Assembly: GCF_003265705.1 (NCBI RefSeq)
Contig: NW_020313285.1
Span: 17,987,747-18,051,746, forward strand
Origin: Callorhinus ursinus
Taxonomy: Eukaryota > Chordata > Mammalia > Carnivora > Otariidae
Length of the DNA stretch: 64,000 bases
Direction of reading: 5' to 3'
The notes below the pieces were generated by a model that did not search any database, was not told the DNA's origin, and saw only the letters and a list, made by a program, of their open reading frames with translations. Made by a program: the position numbers and the translations under genes. Positions 54,742-64,000 of the stretch are shown in pieces (positions within the stretch are counted from its first letter, which is position 1; each line of letters opens with the position of its first letter).

Positions 54742-54756
54742 AAGACATCTTTTTTA
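54742..54756. repeat. Left target duplication of compound SINE
   Basis: AAGACATCTTTTTTA-type sequence, matched by AAGACAACTTTTTA from 55072, with slight decay. Confidence 0.75.
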
Positions 54757-54944
54757 GGGGCACCTGGGTGACTCAGTCAGTTAAGCGTCTGCCTTTGGCT
54801 CAGGTCATGATCCCATGGTCATGGGATCGAGTCCCACATCGGGCTCCCTGCTCAATAGGGAACCTGCTTCTCCCTCTCCTGCTCTCCCTGCTTGTGTGCT
54901 CTCTCTCTCTGTCAAATAAATAAATAAAAATCTTAAAAAAAAAA
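54757..54944 (+). mobile_element. Compound SINE, first unit (complete)
   Basis: Complete CAN-type SINE: 'ggggcacctgggtgactcag', 'gggatcgagtcccacatcgg', CT tract, AATAAA repeats and an A11 run. Confidence 0.93.
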
Positions 54945-55071
54945 AGAGCCTCCCCACTCAGCGGGAAGCCTGCTTCTCCCTCTCCCACTCCCCCTGCTTG
55001 TGTTCCCTCTCTCGCTGTGTCTCTCTCTGTCGAATAAATGAATAAAATCTTTAAAAAAAAAAAAAAAAAAG
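54945..55071 (+). mobile_element. Compound SINE, second unit (3' half only)
   Basis: Directly after the first A run comes a second SINE 3' half: 'gcctccccactcagcgggaa', 'gcctgcttctccctctccca', a CT tract, AATAAATG and a longer A tail. It lacks the tRNA-like head. Together both units are bounded by one target duplication. Confidence 0.92.
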
Positions 55072-55085
55072 AAGACAACTTTTTA

Positions 55086-56059
55086 AAATGCCATTCAGTT
55101 GAACACTTTTACTTTTTGTGTATTTCTAACCCCCTTGTGCTATGGTTGGGAATATGGCAAATGGAATGTCACCCACAGTCCAGCATGCTCTAGGGGAAAT
55201 GGCACGGTTCAGGGTGCTCAGGTGTGAGTATTGGCTGAACACATGTGTGACCATGGACGTGCCCCAGCTCTCCAGCTGGCTGCACTAGTAGGTAAGCCAC
55301 ATAGAGTTGGTCTGCCTCACGAGCCAGTCGAGGTGTAACTTTGCTTATCAAAAAGTACCAGTCCAAAAATTAAATACAGTTGCAAAGCAATCTTAAACCT
55401 TTATCTCCAAAGGGAGAAGCCTTCATAAAGCAAAGCAAAAATTCTTAAAATCTTCTTTTCCCACCTTTCTTTCTGTCAGCATCCTGCCTACCTGCAGCTC
55501 TACCCACCCCTAAAGATTCTCCCATCCAGCCCCGGACCTCTACTACCTCTCCTCCTGACACCCAGTCCTTCTGCTTTCAACTTGTGGTTCTCTGGCAGGG
55601 GAAAGTTCCCTCCTGGCTTCTTCCATACAAAGGCTGAGTCCTCTAGCTGGGAATGGACTGGGGAGGAAGGGGAGATGAAGAGGATTTGGATGCTTTCATC
55701 CCCGTCACCTATGTGAAAGGGGCACCTGCTCTCCCTGTCTGAAGCCAGTGGCTGGGTGCAAATCTGTCAGTCAACACCAGAGGTCTGGGGACCTCCCTCT
55801 GAGTGCCAGATGAGGATGTGGACTGGCTTGGCCCCCTACCCATCTCCAGTGACTCCCAGGAAGCTGAGTCACCGGCTTCAGAACACCCACTCCAACTCCT
55901 AAAGTAACATCCCCTACTGTCTGATCCAGGCCTCTCCCTCCTGAGCCCTTTCCCACTCTGCCTCAACCAGCTATTGGGGCATGTCCTGCTGCTTAGAACA
56001 CTCTGCCTTTGGCCACTTCTTACTCACCCTTCAAGCCTCAGCTTAATAGGCAGAGATCC
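55086..56059. other. Mostly single-copy DNA, no gene seen
   Basis: The first about 60 bases may continue the old L1. From 56025 an L2-like word ('acccttcaagcctcagctta') precedes the MIR. No gene recognised. Confidence 0.4.
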
Positions 56060-56250
56060 GAGCATACACCAAGTGCTAGGCATGATGCTAAGTACTTTAC
56101 ATATATTTTTTCACTAAATCATTCCAATAACCAGACGAGATAGATATGATCATCTCCATTTCATAGATAAGGAGATTGAGGCTCAGAAAGTTCAGTTCAC
56201 TGGTCCATAGTCCCTCACCTTGAAGAACTGGGACTTAAATCCAGAGCCAC
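56060..56250 (-). repeat. MIR SINE
   Basis: 'caagtgctaggcatgatgct', 'aagtactttacatatatttt', 'ttcatagataaggagattga' and 'gaactgggacttaaatccag' are the reverse of MIR. Confidence 0.82.
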
Positions 56251-56319
56251 CGGACCCCAAAGCCCCATCTCTCAAACACCCATTCTTCTGGCCTAAACAT
56301 CATGGGTTCTGGAAGTTTT

Positions 56320-56553
56320 CTCTGACCCCTCCTCTCTGCTCGTTCCCCATCCCATCTGGGTCTGCCCCTCCTGCGGCTCCCACAGTCCCCTGACATCCTG
56401 TATGGTAATTGCTTGCTTGTCTTTCTGCCTTTGCCACTCAACAAGGAGCTTTTTGAGGGCAAGAAATGGATTTGGGTTGATAGCTACTCTATTCCCAACA
56501 CCTGGCAAAGGGCTTAAAACTCATTAAGGGCTTAATAAATATTAGTTGGATTC
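56320..56553 (+). repeat. L2 LINE 3' end
   Basis: 'aaggagctttttgagggcaa', 'tattcccaacacctggcaaa' and 'gggcttaataaatattagtt' are the L2 3' terminus. An ATGG microsatellite follows directly, which is also the position of the L2 end repeat. Confidence 0.7.
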
Positions 56554-56580
56554 ATGGATGGATGGATGGATGGATGGATG
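56554..56580. repeat. (ATGG)n microsatellite
   Basis: About seven ATGG units. Confidence 0.95.
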
Positions 56581-56650
56581 CTAAGTGCTGGGACATGAAA
56601 ATTGACAAGTACACCTGCCCTCAGGGAACGCTCAGTATGTAAGAGGAAAG
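56581..56650 (-). repeat. L2-like fragment (probable)
   Basis: 'ctaagtgctgggacatgaaa' and 'cctgccctcagggaacgctc' resemble the L2 3' region in reverse. Confidence 0.45.
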
Positions 56651-58184
56651 ACAAACCAAGAGTAAGGATTCCCATGCCTGCCAGTGGGCGGAGCATGTGA
56701 CATCTGGTAGCACCAGTCTGCCAGAGGCCGGTTCATGGGGCCCATGCTCAGTGAACCCTCCTCAGACAAAAGCAGTCGTAGGTGGCAACTAAGATCTGTC
56801 AAGGTTATCAAACCAAGTCTGCCGTGAATTTCCTTCCTCCATGTGTATCTTACACATTAGGAACAGTCTCTAAGCCGGGATGCACGGTTAGAGCCTGCTC
56901 TAAACCTGAGAAATAGAAGTAGCTACTCTCACTACCTTCTGCCTGGTTCATTGAGTAAATCGTAAAGTGGGATTACATTTGGCTGAGGGGCAGTGGGCCC
57001 TAAAGACGCCACACACACAGTGAAAACACTCATACCCATGGCCCAGCATGAGCAACAGCATGGAGTGGGGAAAACGCCCTCGTGCCCGGGGTGCCGTGGA
57101 GGGAGGGAGCAGACAAGGAGAAGTGAGAGGGGTTAGAGGTCTGTAAGACTAGTTGGGGTCCTGGTGATGATTTCCAGAAAAAGGAATTCACACGCTTTGT
57201 TCCACAAGCAACAGGGTGACAGTGATGTTGCTAGAACAAGGGGTGGGATGTTTACAGCTGTGGGGTGTGATGTACGCAGGGGAGGACTGAGTGGCACGGG
57301 GGAGCCGAACAGGAGGTGGGCATCTCAAGGGTTCTGGGTGGTCACAAGGAAGCCACTCTTTCCATCCGGAGGGTCAGGTGCCCACAGCGCGGTAAGCGTC
57401 AGGAAGGGAATTCCCAGGGAGATGCTGCCACTCCAGGACAAGTCTGTAGAAGAAATATCTCAGACGTATTTCTGGGAACTAGGCAGGGTGTGGGGAGCAG
57501 GGGGAGATGGTGGAATGGACTGCAAATTACAAGCTGTGAGAGAAGTTTTCTGCCTAGTTACGCTTTAGCAATTTGGATCTCCAACACGAATTTGAATATT
57601 AATCATTTTGAAAAAACATACACATGCAAATATTTCTCCTTTTAAATACCTGTCGCCAAGATCTTGATAAATGGCTTGCTCAGCAGCCCAGACTGCATCC
57701 AGAATCCCAGCAGAGCCATCCCCCCCCAACTTTCTGCAAAGCCACGCAGACCCCTCCTTCCCGGGCCGGTCTGATCTCCCCACTCTGTCCTGGAGCCTTC
57801 TAAAAGAGAGGACACCCCAGGAGGTCGTTCATCTGCCCCAGCGTGGCCAGCACCGGGTACTTCAGTGGATGATCTAGATGAGCTAACTTAGCCGAGGATG
57901 CAGCGCCTCCCCACCCCTGGGGCCTCTGAGCTGAGAACACGCTAAGGCAAAGATTGGAGCCAACGAGGAGCTTCTGGACTCCCAAGCTCTGGGTGGTACA
58001 ACAAGATGCTCACCCACAGCGCAGCATGGGGAGGAGCCGTGAGAGGGGCAGCCTCGCACACCTCCCGTCCCCCCTGGCCGGGCCTCCGGGGAAAGCACCG
58101 CAGTTTGGGCAGCAGAGAAGGGCCTCAAAGTAATGATGATCATAATAAAAGGGGCAAGGATGAGGGGAGTAGTGGTGTTGATGT
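56651..58184. other. Single-copy DNA, no gene seen
   Basis: No gene. From about 57540 to 57665 an AT-rich patch ('gaatttgaatattaatcatt', 'catgcaaatatttctccttt', with an ATGCAAAT octamer at about 57624-57631) stands out and may be regulatory. Confidence 0.35.
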
Positions 58185-58320
58185 GGATTGAGCACCCCTC
58201 TATGCCAGGCACTGTGCTAACTGCTTTAAGAGCATTATCTCATGGACCAAATACCCAGTGCCCAGAGATGAGTGCCATTATCATCCCCACCTTGTAGAAA
58301 ATGGAAGTCTAGAAAGGTCC
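58185..58320 (-). repeat. MIR SINE fragment
   Basis: 'gagcacccctctatgccagg', 'cactgtgctaactgctttaa' and 'catccccaccttgtagaaaa' are MIR in reverse. Confidence 0.75.
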
Positions 58321-58645
58321 TAGCTCTTGTCCACTGGTGGCACCAGGACTGACCCAAGAGCCTATGTCATTAACTTCCGGGCCATGCTGCCCTTGACCAT
58401 GTCCCCTGCCCTCACTGTCCTTGCTACTCAACGTGGTCCCTGCAGCCCGGGCCCCTGTCCTGTCTCCTGTCCTTCTCGGCTGCTCTCCCTGCAGCTTCCT
58501 TCCTCCCCTCCCCTGAGGGAACCGCAGACCTCAACCTCACTTCAGCCAGCTGCCCTGCTCACCCCAACCACTGACCTCACTACCCCTCACCCAGGCCCTT
58601 GGATCCGCTGTTCCCCCCGCCCCCGTCTTGCTTAAGCTGCCCCCC
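58321..58645. other. Single-copy DNA, no gene seen
   Basis: C-rich stretch without recognisable content. An L2-like relic is possible. Confidence 0.4.
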
Positions 58646-58825
58646 GGGGACGCCTGGGTGGCTCAGTCGGTTAAGCAGCTGCCTTCGGCCCGAGTCATGA
58701 TCCCAGGGTCCTGGGATCGAGTCCCACATCGGGCTCCTTGCTCAGCAGGGAGTCTGCTTCTCCCTCTCTCTCCCTCTGCTTGTACTCTCTCTGTCAAATA
58801 AATAAAATCTTTAAAAAAAAAAAAA
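58646..58825 (+). mobile_element. CAN-type SINE, complete
   Basis: 'cgcctgggtggctcagtcgg', 'gggatcgagtcccacatcgg', a CT tract and an A tail. The flanks share AAGCTGC followed by a C run (58634-58645 and 58826-58838) as target duplication with one interruption. Confidence 0.95.
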
Positions 58826-58838
58826 AAGCTGCGCCCCC

Positions 58839-59364
58839 ACTGGAACCCACATGTGCAAGGCGCCCAAATGATTCAAACAGGATTGAGGCACTTTGTCACT
58901 GTTTCATTCGGCATTTGGGGAGCCCCTACTCTAAGCCAGCATCATGCCACCTGCAAGCAGAAGTACCACCAGGCCACACCTTCCTCTTTTTTTGGCCCCT
59001 AGTGCTCAGGCCGCTCTCTGATGGGGTCTATGGCATCTTACTCTTCTGCCTTCACCAACAGAGCATCTCAGACAGATGTTACACCCGAGCCAGCTCCAGC
59101 CCCAAAGGCTTTGCCACCTCTGGCACAGGTGACAAATTGTCCCACGCAGAGTTGTTCCTGAGAATGGCATACCGGGGCTACAAAGCCAGAGGGCAGAGAC
59201 AGGTGCTGGCCCCTTGCCAGTGACTGCTCCATAAACAGGGAACTGGGCGGGGTCTCAAATTGCAGAACGGGTGTCAGGGAGAAGGCTGGAGCTGCCTTTT
59301 CTCAGGTACGTGAGGAGGGATGAGAAGTCCTTGTCCTGAGGGAGGCAGACGCAGAGTAGCCTTT
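58839..59364. other. Single-copy DNA, no gene seen
   Basis: A 161-codon frame begins inside the SINE and is therefore not a credible gene. Near 59050-59220 the frame has no family I recognise. Confidence 0.4.
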
Positions 59365-59512
59365 ACATCCCTGCTGCTTTCTATGCTTTGCAAAGATTTT
59401 GCACACCCATTCTTTCATTTTCCTCTCTGACAAGAACCCAGCGGAGTGAGGCGTCCTAGAGAGAGAGTGCCCAACTTACAGATGAAGAAACAAAGGCTCA
59501 GAGAAGGGAAGC
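59365..59512 (-). repeat. MIR SINE fragment
   Basis: 'ctttgcaaagattttgcaca', 'cagatgaagaaacaaaggct' and 'cagagaaggg' are MIR in reverse. Confidence 0.65.
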
Positions 59513-60572
59513 AAACCCCCCAATACAACGCATTTCATAAGGGATGGAGCCCGGCCACTCCCCGCATCTGAATAAAAAAAAAAAACCCAGGGGAAGTTCT
59601 CCCTGGACCCCCCCTTCCTGAACGATGAGGTTGGGGGGATTTGTCTGTGTCTGACGACCGGCTGCCTCACACACGGAAGACCCACGCTGTTGTGCATTTC
59701 TGAGCGGGAGAGGCCAGAGCTGTACCACCCAGGGCCTGTCAAACAGCCACACATGTCTCCCACCTGAACGGGGGTGGCGGTGACTGACGGCCATCTGCGA
59801 GGGACCCATTCTCACTCAGCAGCAACCAAGCTTCTCCGTGACAAATCACAACACCTATTATCCCCTCAGCCCCAAGGCAGACCTGGCCTCTTGAAGCCGA
59901 GTTCTGAGTCTTATGCTGGTCTGGGCCAGCCCCTCGCTGCACGGCCAGCACCTCCCCTCCATGCCCCATGGGATGGAGAGACTAATTTATTCAGATATGT
60001 GACAGCTAACAGCCTTATCTAACTACAGTAAAATAATTTTCTGAATTATTCATGTGATATTTGAAATCATGATTGTAGGAACAAATTAGCTACCCAAAAA
60101 CTGGAAATGAAGCCTGCCTCATTAATTATGCATCGGGCAGAGCAGGCTGGAGAGCAGGAGCAGGGGGTCTGAGCATACCCCTGGGAGAGCCCCATCCCCT
60201 AGGGCCCCTCTGGGACAGGCAGCAGGCCAGCGAGCTAGGCCAGGGCTCTGCACCACCACACGCCTGTGTTTCCTCTTTGAGGAAGGGTCTAGCTTCAGCC
60301 TCCAGAGTCCCTGCTTCTCTTCCCGTGTCCCCGGGTCTTGCCTTCCACTCTGGCGAGGACCATCCCGTCTGCCCTCTGACCCTTCAGTCCTGCCCAGGTC
60401 ATGAACCAATAGAGCCAGGAAGCCTTGACCCTGGCCACTGCCCTTCAGAGCGGGGCCGGGTCTGGTTGGGAGGGCGTCACGCTCACTGCTCGGCAATTCA
60501 GTCCTTCTCTTGTGCCGGGAAGCCTGCATACGGGCCATAGAGTACGTGCGACTTCCAGAGTCACTCTGCCTC
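59513..60572. other. Single-copy DNA with candidate conserved noncoding island
   Basis: No gene. From 59975 to 60135 the sequence is AT-rich, unlike its GC-rich flanks, with 'gactaatttattcagatatg', 'aacagccttatctaactaca' and 'cattaattatgcat', and no repeat family I know. The rest is GC-rich with chance frames. Confidence 0.4.
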
Positions 60573-60750
60573 GGGGCGCCCCGGGGGGCACAGCTGGTTC
60601 AGCTTCCGACTCTGGGTTTCCGCTCGGGTCATGATCTCAGGGTGGTAAGATCGAGCCCCGCGTCGGGCTCTGCACTCAACGCAAAGTCCGCTTTTGCCTC
60701 TCCCCCATGCTCTCTCTCTAATAAATAAAATCTTCAAAAAAAAAAAAAAA
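60573..60750 (+). mobile_element. CAN-type SINE, diverged
   Basis: A damaged head ('gcgccccggggggcacagct'), then 'gatcgagccccgcgtcgggc', CT tract, AATAAA and A tail. The flanks TCACTCTGCCTC (60561-60572) and TCACACTGCCTC (60751-60762) form the target duplication. Confidence 0.92.
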
Positions 60751-60762
60751 TCACACTGCCTC

Positions 60763-61957
60763 TCAGGTGAGATCTTGAAGTGGTTCTGCTGGAGAGGGGC
60801 GGCAGCGCCACCCGTCTCTCTGGAACTCTGATAATGGGGACACACGAAGGGAAGGGAGAAAGCACCCCCGCCCCCGGTGTTGGATCCCGCTTCTCCAGAC
60901 CAGCAGCCGAGGCCAGGGGCAGTGGCCAGGGGCACGTCAGCACCGCTCTGCCACGAACGGACAGGAAACCGTGGGCTCACCAAGCAGCCTCTCTGGCCTG
61001 CTTCTCTTGTGCCAAATGGGATGATAGTACCTATGCGTCCTGGTATCTGACAATACCATAGGATCCTAGGACATATAGGATCGCTTTAGAGGGAAGTAAA
61101 CGAGAGCCCAAATGGGGAAGCCTTTTGGAAAGTATAAATTAAACATGGTAAAATCAATGTCATGCACTTCATTCATGTACCTAAATATACTCTACTTGTT
61201 CCACCAAGGGTAACAGTAGTTATCAGTAACCATCTCTTTAACCACCCCCCCTAATGCCAGGCTCGGGCCCTTAGACCCCTTCTGGCTCCCATCCTGTTTT
61301 CCAGGGGTCCTGCAGGGGCAGAATTTGGGAGGACTTCCCCTCCAGCGAGGCTGCCTCCCTAAGGCCAGTTTGGAAGGCTGGGGGTTTCCACAAACAGGCT
61401 GGGTGCCGCCTTGGGAAAGAGAGAGGGGTGGTGGGGCCAGCCACAAGTGGGGAGACCGCAGGATGCCCCAGAAGGTGCGGCGGTGAGGCCCCTCACCCGC
61501 TCAGGAGCACTGTGGCCATGGAGGTGAGGAAGGGCAGGAGGCGTCCACACTGGAGCGGCACCTGGTGTCCTCCGGGTCTGAGAGCTGGCCTTGCAGAGGG
61601 ACACCTGGATTCTCTGTGCAGCCGTGGGCGACTTCACCTTATCACCGTCCCCCACCCACAATGTACGGGACCACCCCCCAAGGTTCTGCCAGAGGCAACA
61701 CCCTGGAGCCCAGCGACCTGCTCCTGGAGCTGTGTCAGACCCAGCCACAGCAAGCACGTCGGACACAGCATAGACAACAGAGCCATCTGACTGGACACTG
61801 ATGTGCAAGAAGTCGAATCCACTAGGAGGCCGCAGGCAGAGACGAGAAATGCAAAGCCTCAGACCCAACTTCTAAATACGCCAAATATGACGGTACCCCT
61901 ACTCCTGAAGCAAGACAACCACCTCCTCGTGCTGCTCTTGGCAGGAAAACAAATGTC
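60763..61957. other. Single-copy DNA, no gene seen
   Basis: No gene recognised. Frames up to 169 codons on opposing strands lack family features. Confidence 0.4.
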
Positions 61958-61971
61958 TTTTTTTTTTTTTT
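61958..61971. repeat. Poly-T run
   Basis: T14 followed by 'aattaatatcaagagtatat'. No retroposon recognised next to it. Confidence 0.8.
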
Positions 61972-63764
61972 AATTAATATCAAGAGTATATTTGAAATTC
62001 ATGCGACGGGTAGAGATAGACCTGGGCATTTGCCCCCACTTTCGCCAACGTCCACCAGACAGGTGATTCCGAGCTGCACGACGGCCTCAGAGAAGGTACG
62101 TGAACCTTGAGAACTGAAGGTTACAAAACAAATGAACTCTTCTTGAATTCAACCCAGCAGAGCTTGCTGCACACCCTCCGTGTGGCCCAGGCTGCTGCAG
62201 GCAGGGGCGCTGAAGGAGAGGAGGCAGGAGAGAGGGCACTGGGCCCGGGTCTTTTCCCAGCCCGGGGAGAGCCACAGACAGCTATGGTTCAGAGGCCCCA
62301 GGGCAGGATTACCTGGCTGACCTACCATGCTCTGCTCCACAGCCCATTTCCTGATGCTTCTCCCACCCCTGGCTGATTCCTCCTCATCGTGAAGCTCAGC
62401 AACCTCATTTCTTCCTCCAGACGTCATCCTAGGCTTCAGCGACCGGGTCAAGCCTCCATGCTGTAAGGCCCTCCCAGCACCCTACAACGTGCGTGCCCCC
62501 CTTTCTCGGCCCGTACCGCTGCCTTGCGCGCACTACCTCTGTGTCTATCTGCATAGGTTGATAAGGATATTTAACACTTGTTGAAGGAATGTGTAGAAAG
62601 CAAGCAGATGTTTCTGCGTGTCCTTGGGCTCTGGACCCAGGGGAGGCTCTGAGGCGGGACGTCTTAAGAGCACACCGAAGATGCTAGAGCCTCATCCTGC
62701 AGGGACCTCAGCACCAGGCACAGTGAAGGGAGGAGAGCAAATGCCTTGGAAGACCTCACTCCTCACTCCAGGGGACCAACACCCTCATGGTGGAGACAGG
62801 TAGAAACCCAAGAATTCTGCTCAGAGGCCCAGAGAACTTGTGCCCTAGAGCCCCTTGCTGTGTGGACCCAGAACCAGACACACTGAGGGGTTAAACCCAA
62901 AAAACCACACTGGCGAGGGGCTTCCGGCTTTAAGAAGAGCAATTAGCCAGAGACAATGGGTTATCTGGAATTTCAAAACAGAATGGGGGCCTAGACGTTG
63001 CCCCCATCCATTTGGTGTCAGTCCATGAGGTATAAAGTAGGTCACTCACTCCCTGGTGCAGAGGTGCTATATATTTTTGTAACTAGGTTTGAACATCATC
63101 AGGTGAGGAGCTTGTAACATTGCTGTCCCCTAGGGCATGGCCTCAATTTTTGAGCCTGATTAATAACTGGAGGAGAATGGTGCTGGATCAAATGCCAGTA
63201 ATGTGTCAAGATCCCCTGGGAGGATGAGTATACAGGACAGAGTGAACAGATGAAGGCTCGGAGTGAATGGCCTGGCCACGGAAGACAGGGCCGAGCCTAA
63301 TGAGTCATGCATGTTGGCTGCCTGGGCATCCTTGGGGCCGGGTGTCCACAGCCTTCCTGTGCGGCATGCCCAGCTGTGACCCACCTTCTTTTCCTCCACC
63401 TGTTGCCTCCTCCCTTCTTTTCTGGAGACCTTTACTTACTCTTCTGACAACTCTGACAGGCAGGCTGGACTTAATTAGGCATTGGAGCCGTGACGGATGC
63501 AAGACCTCAGCTGGGTCCACCTGTATATCATTCAGAGGCCAGCCCGACCGCAGCCTTCACCACTCAGGGTCCCTGATTCTGCAGACCCACCGGGCAATCA
63601 GCCAGGGGCTCACACAGCCTGAGAGACGCCCCAGGAAGGCTCGTCAGTGTTCTGAGACTACAACGGCTCCCACATGGCCAAGCCAGGCCCTACGGCAGAG
63701 CACTACACACTCACCAGAACTTGTGTTCTGCCTGTCCTGAACCTTCAGCTAAGCGGCATTTCTC
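61972..63764. other. Single-copy DNA, no gene seen
   Basis: No gene or clear repeat recognised. Confidence 0.4.
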
Positions 63765-63960
63765 AGCTCCCCCGTGGTTAGATGTGGCCATGCATCTGCG
63801 TCCTGAGCAATGGAATGTGGGCACAAGTGATGTGTGCCCCTTCCAAGCCTGCCTCATGGGAGAGTCACCCTGCGGCTTTCCCTTCTGCCTGCAGTAGAGA
63901 TGGCCACTTGATGACTGTGGGTCAGTTAAGTCAGCCCAGTCGTGACATGGAGGGAGCCTG
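63765..63960 (+). repeat. Ancient LTR-like fragment (tentative)
   Basis: 'ggccatgcatctgcgtcctg', 'agcaatggaatgtgggcaca' and 'agtgatgtgtgccccttcca' resemble the middle of an MLT1-type LTR ('ccaatggaatgtgagcagaagtgatgtg'). Neither end is visible. Confidence 0.4.
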
Positions 63961-64000
63961 GATCCCCAAGTCACTGAATCAGCTGCCTGGCCAGGGTCAC

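Noticed and set aside
14513..60750. Possible tRNA genes from the tRNA-like heads of several repeats
   Set aside because: They have A- and B-box-like words but are followed by CT tracts and A tails and flanked by target duplications, so they are SINEs rather than tRNA genes.

Overview
This window is nuclear DNA of a carnivoran mammal. It holds several complete tRNA-derived CAN-type SINEs (head 'cctgggtggctcag', B-box-like 'gggatcgagtccc', a CT-rich tract, then an A-rich tail) and two long LINE-1 copies of carnivore type. The SINE head differs from the dog version as I remember it, so a non-dog caniform (bear, seal or mustelid side) is my best guess. That is inference; the sequence does not settle the species.

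I find no functional protein-coding gene, rRNA, tRNA gene, CRISPR array or prokaryotic system. Outside the L1s, the open reading frames are short (at most about 240 codons), overlap on both strands and match no family I recognise, as expected for GC-rich intergenic or intronic DNA. The only recognisable cellular gene sequence is a broken processed copy of ADI1 (acireductone dioxygenase) at about 40.1-41.2 kb.

Layout. 0-8.5 kb: mostly single-copy DNA with a MaLR-type LTR (954-1502), MIR and L2 fragments and homopolymer G or C tracts. 8.6-12.1 kb: a 5'-truncated plus-strand L1 with a 15-bp target-site duplication (TSD). 12-20.9 kb: single-copy DNA with two SINEs, a MER5-like hAT fragment, three MaLR LTRs (one splitting a MIR) and CA/TG repeats. 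21-26.8 kb: GC-rich single-copy DNA ending in an AT-rich island. 26.8-33 kb: a dense graveyard of old L1/HAL1, MST-like LTRs, SINEs and two young L1 3' ends. 33-40 kb: mostly single-copy, with a minus-strand SINE and a perfect 39-bp inverted repeat fused to a 58-bp tandem repeat. 40-46.9 kb: the ADI1 pseudogene (itself hit by an L1), a hAT element, a local 0.2-kb duplication and a MaLR LTR. 46.9-54.2 kb: a full-length minus-strand L1 with a 16-17 bp TSD and an 887-base assembly gap in its 5' UTR. 54.2-64 kb: an old L1 containing a compound SINE, two further SINEs, MIR/L2 fragments and single-copy DNA.

Nothing here works as an operon or pathway. The window records successive retrotransposition, nested in a readable order: MIR/L2/HAL1 oldest, then MaLR LTRs and old L1s, then SINEs and young L1s. 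The observations most worth a second look are the inverted repeat at 38.6 kb, the compound SINE under one TSD at 54.8 kb, the two-part L1 3' UTR, the 42.6/44.2 kb duplication and several AT-rich islands that may be conserved regulatory DNA.
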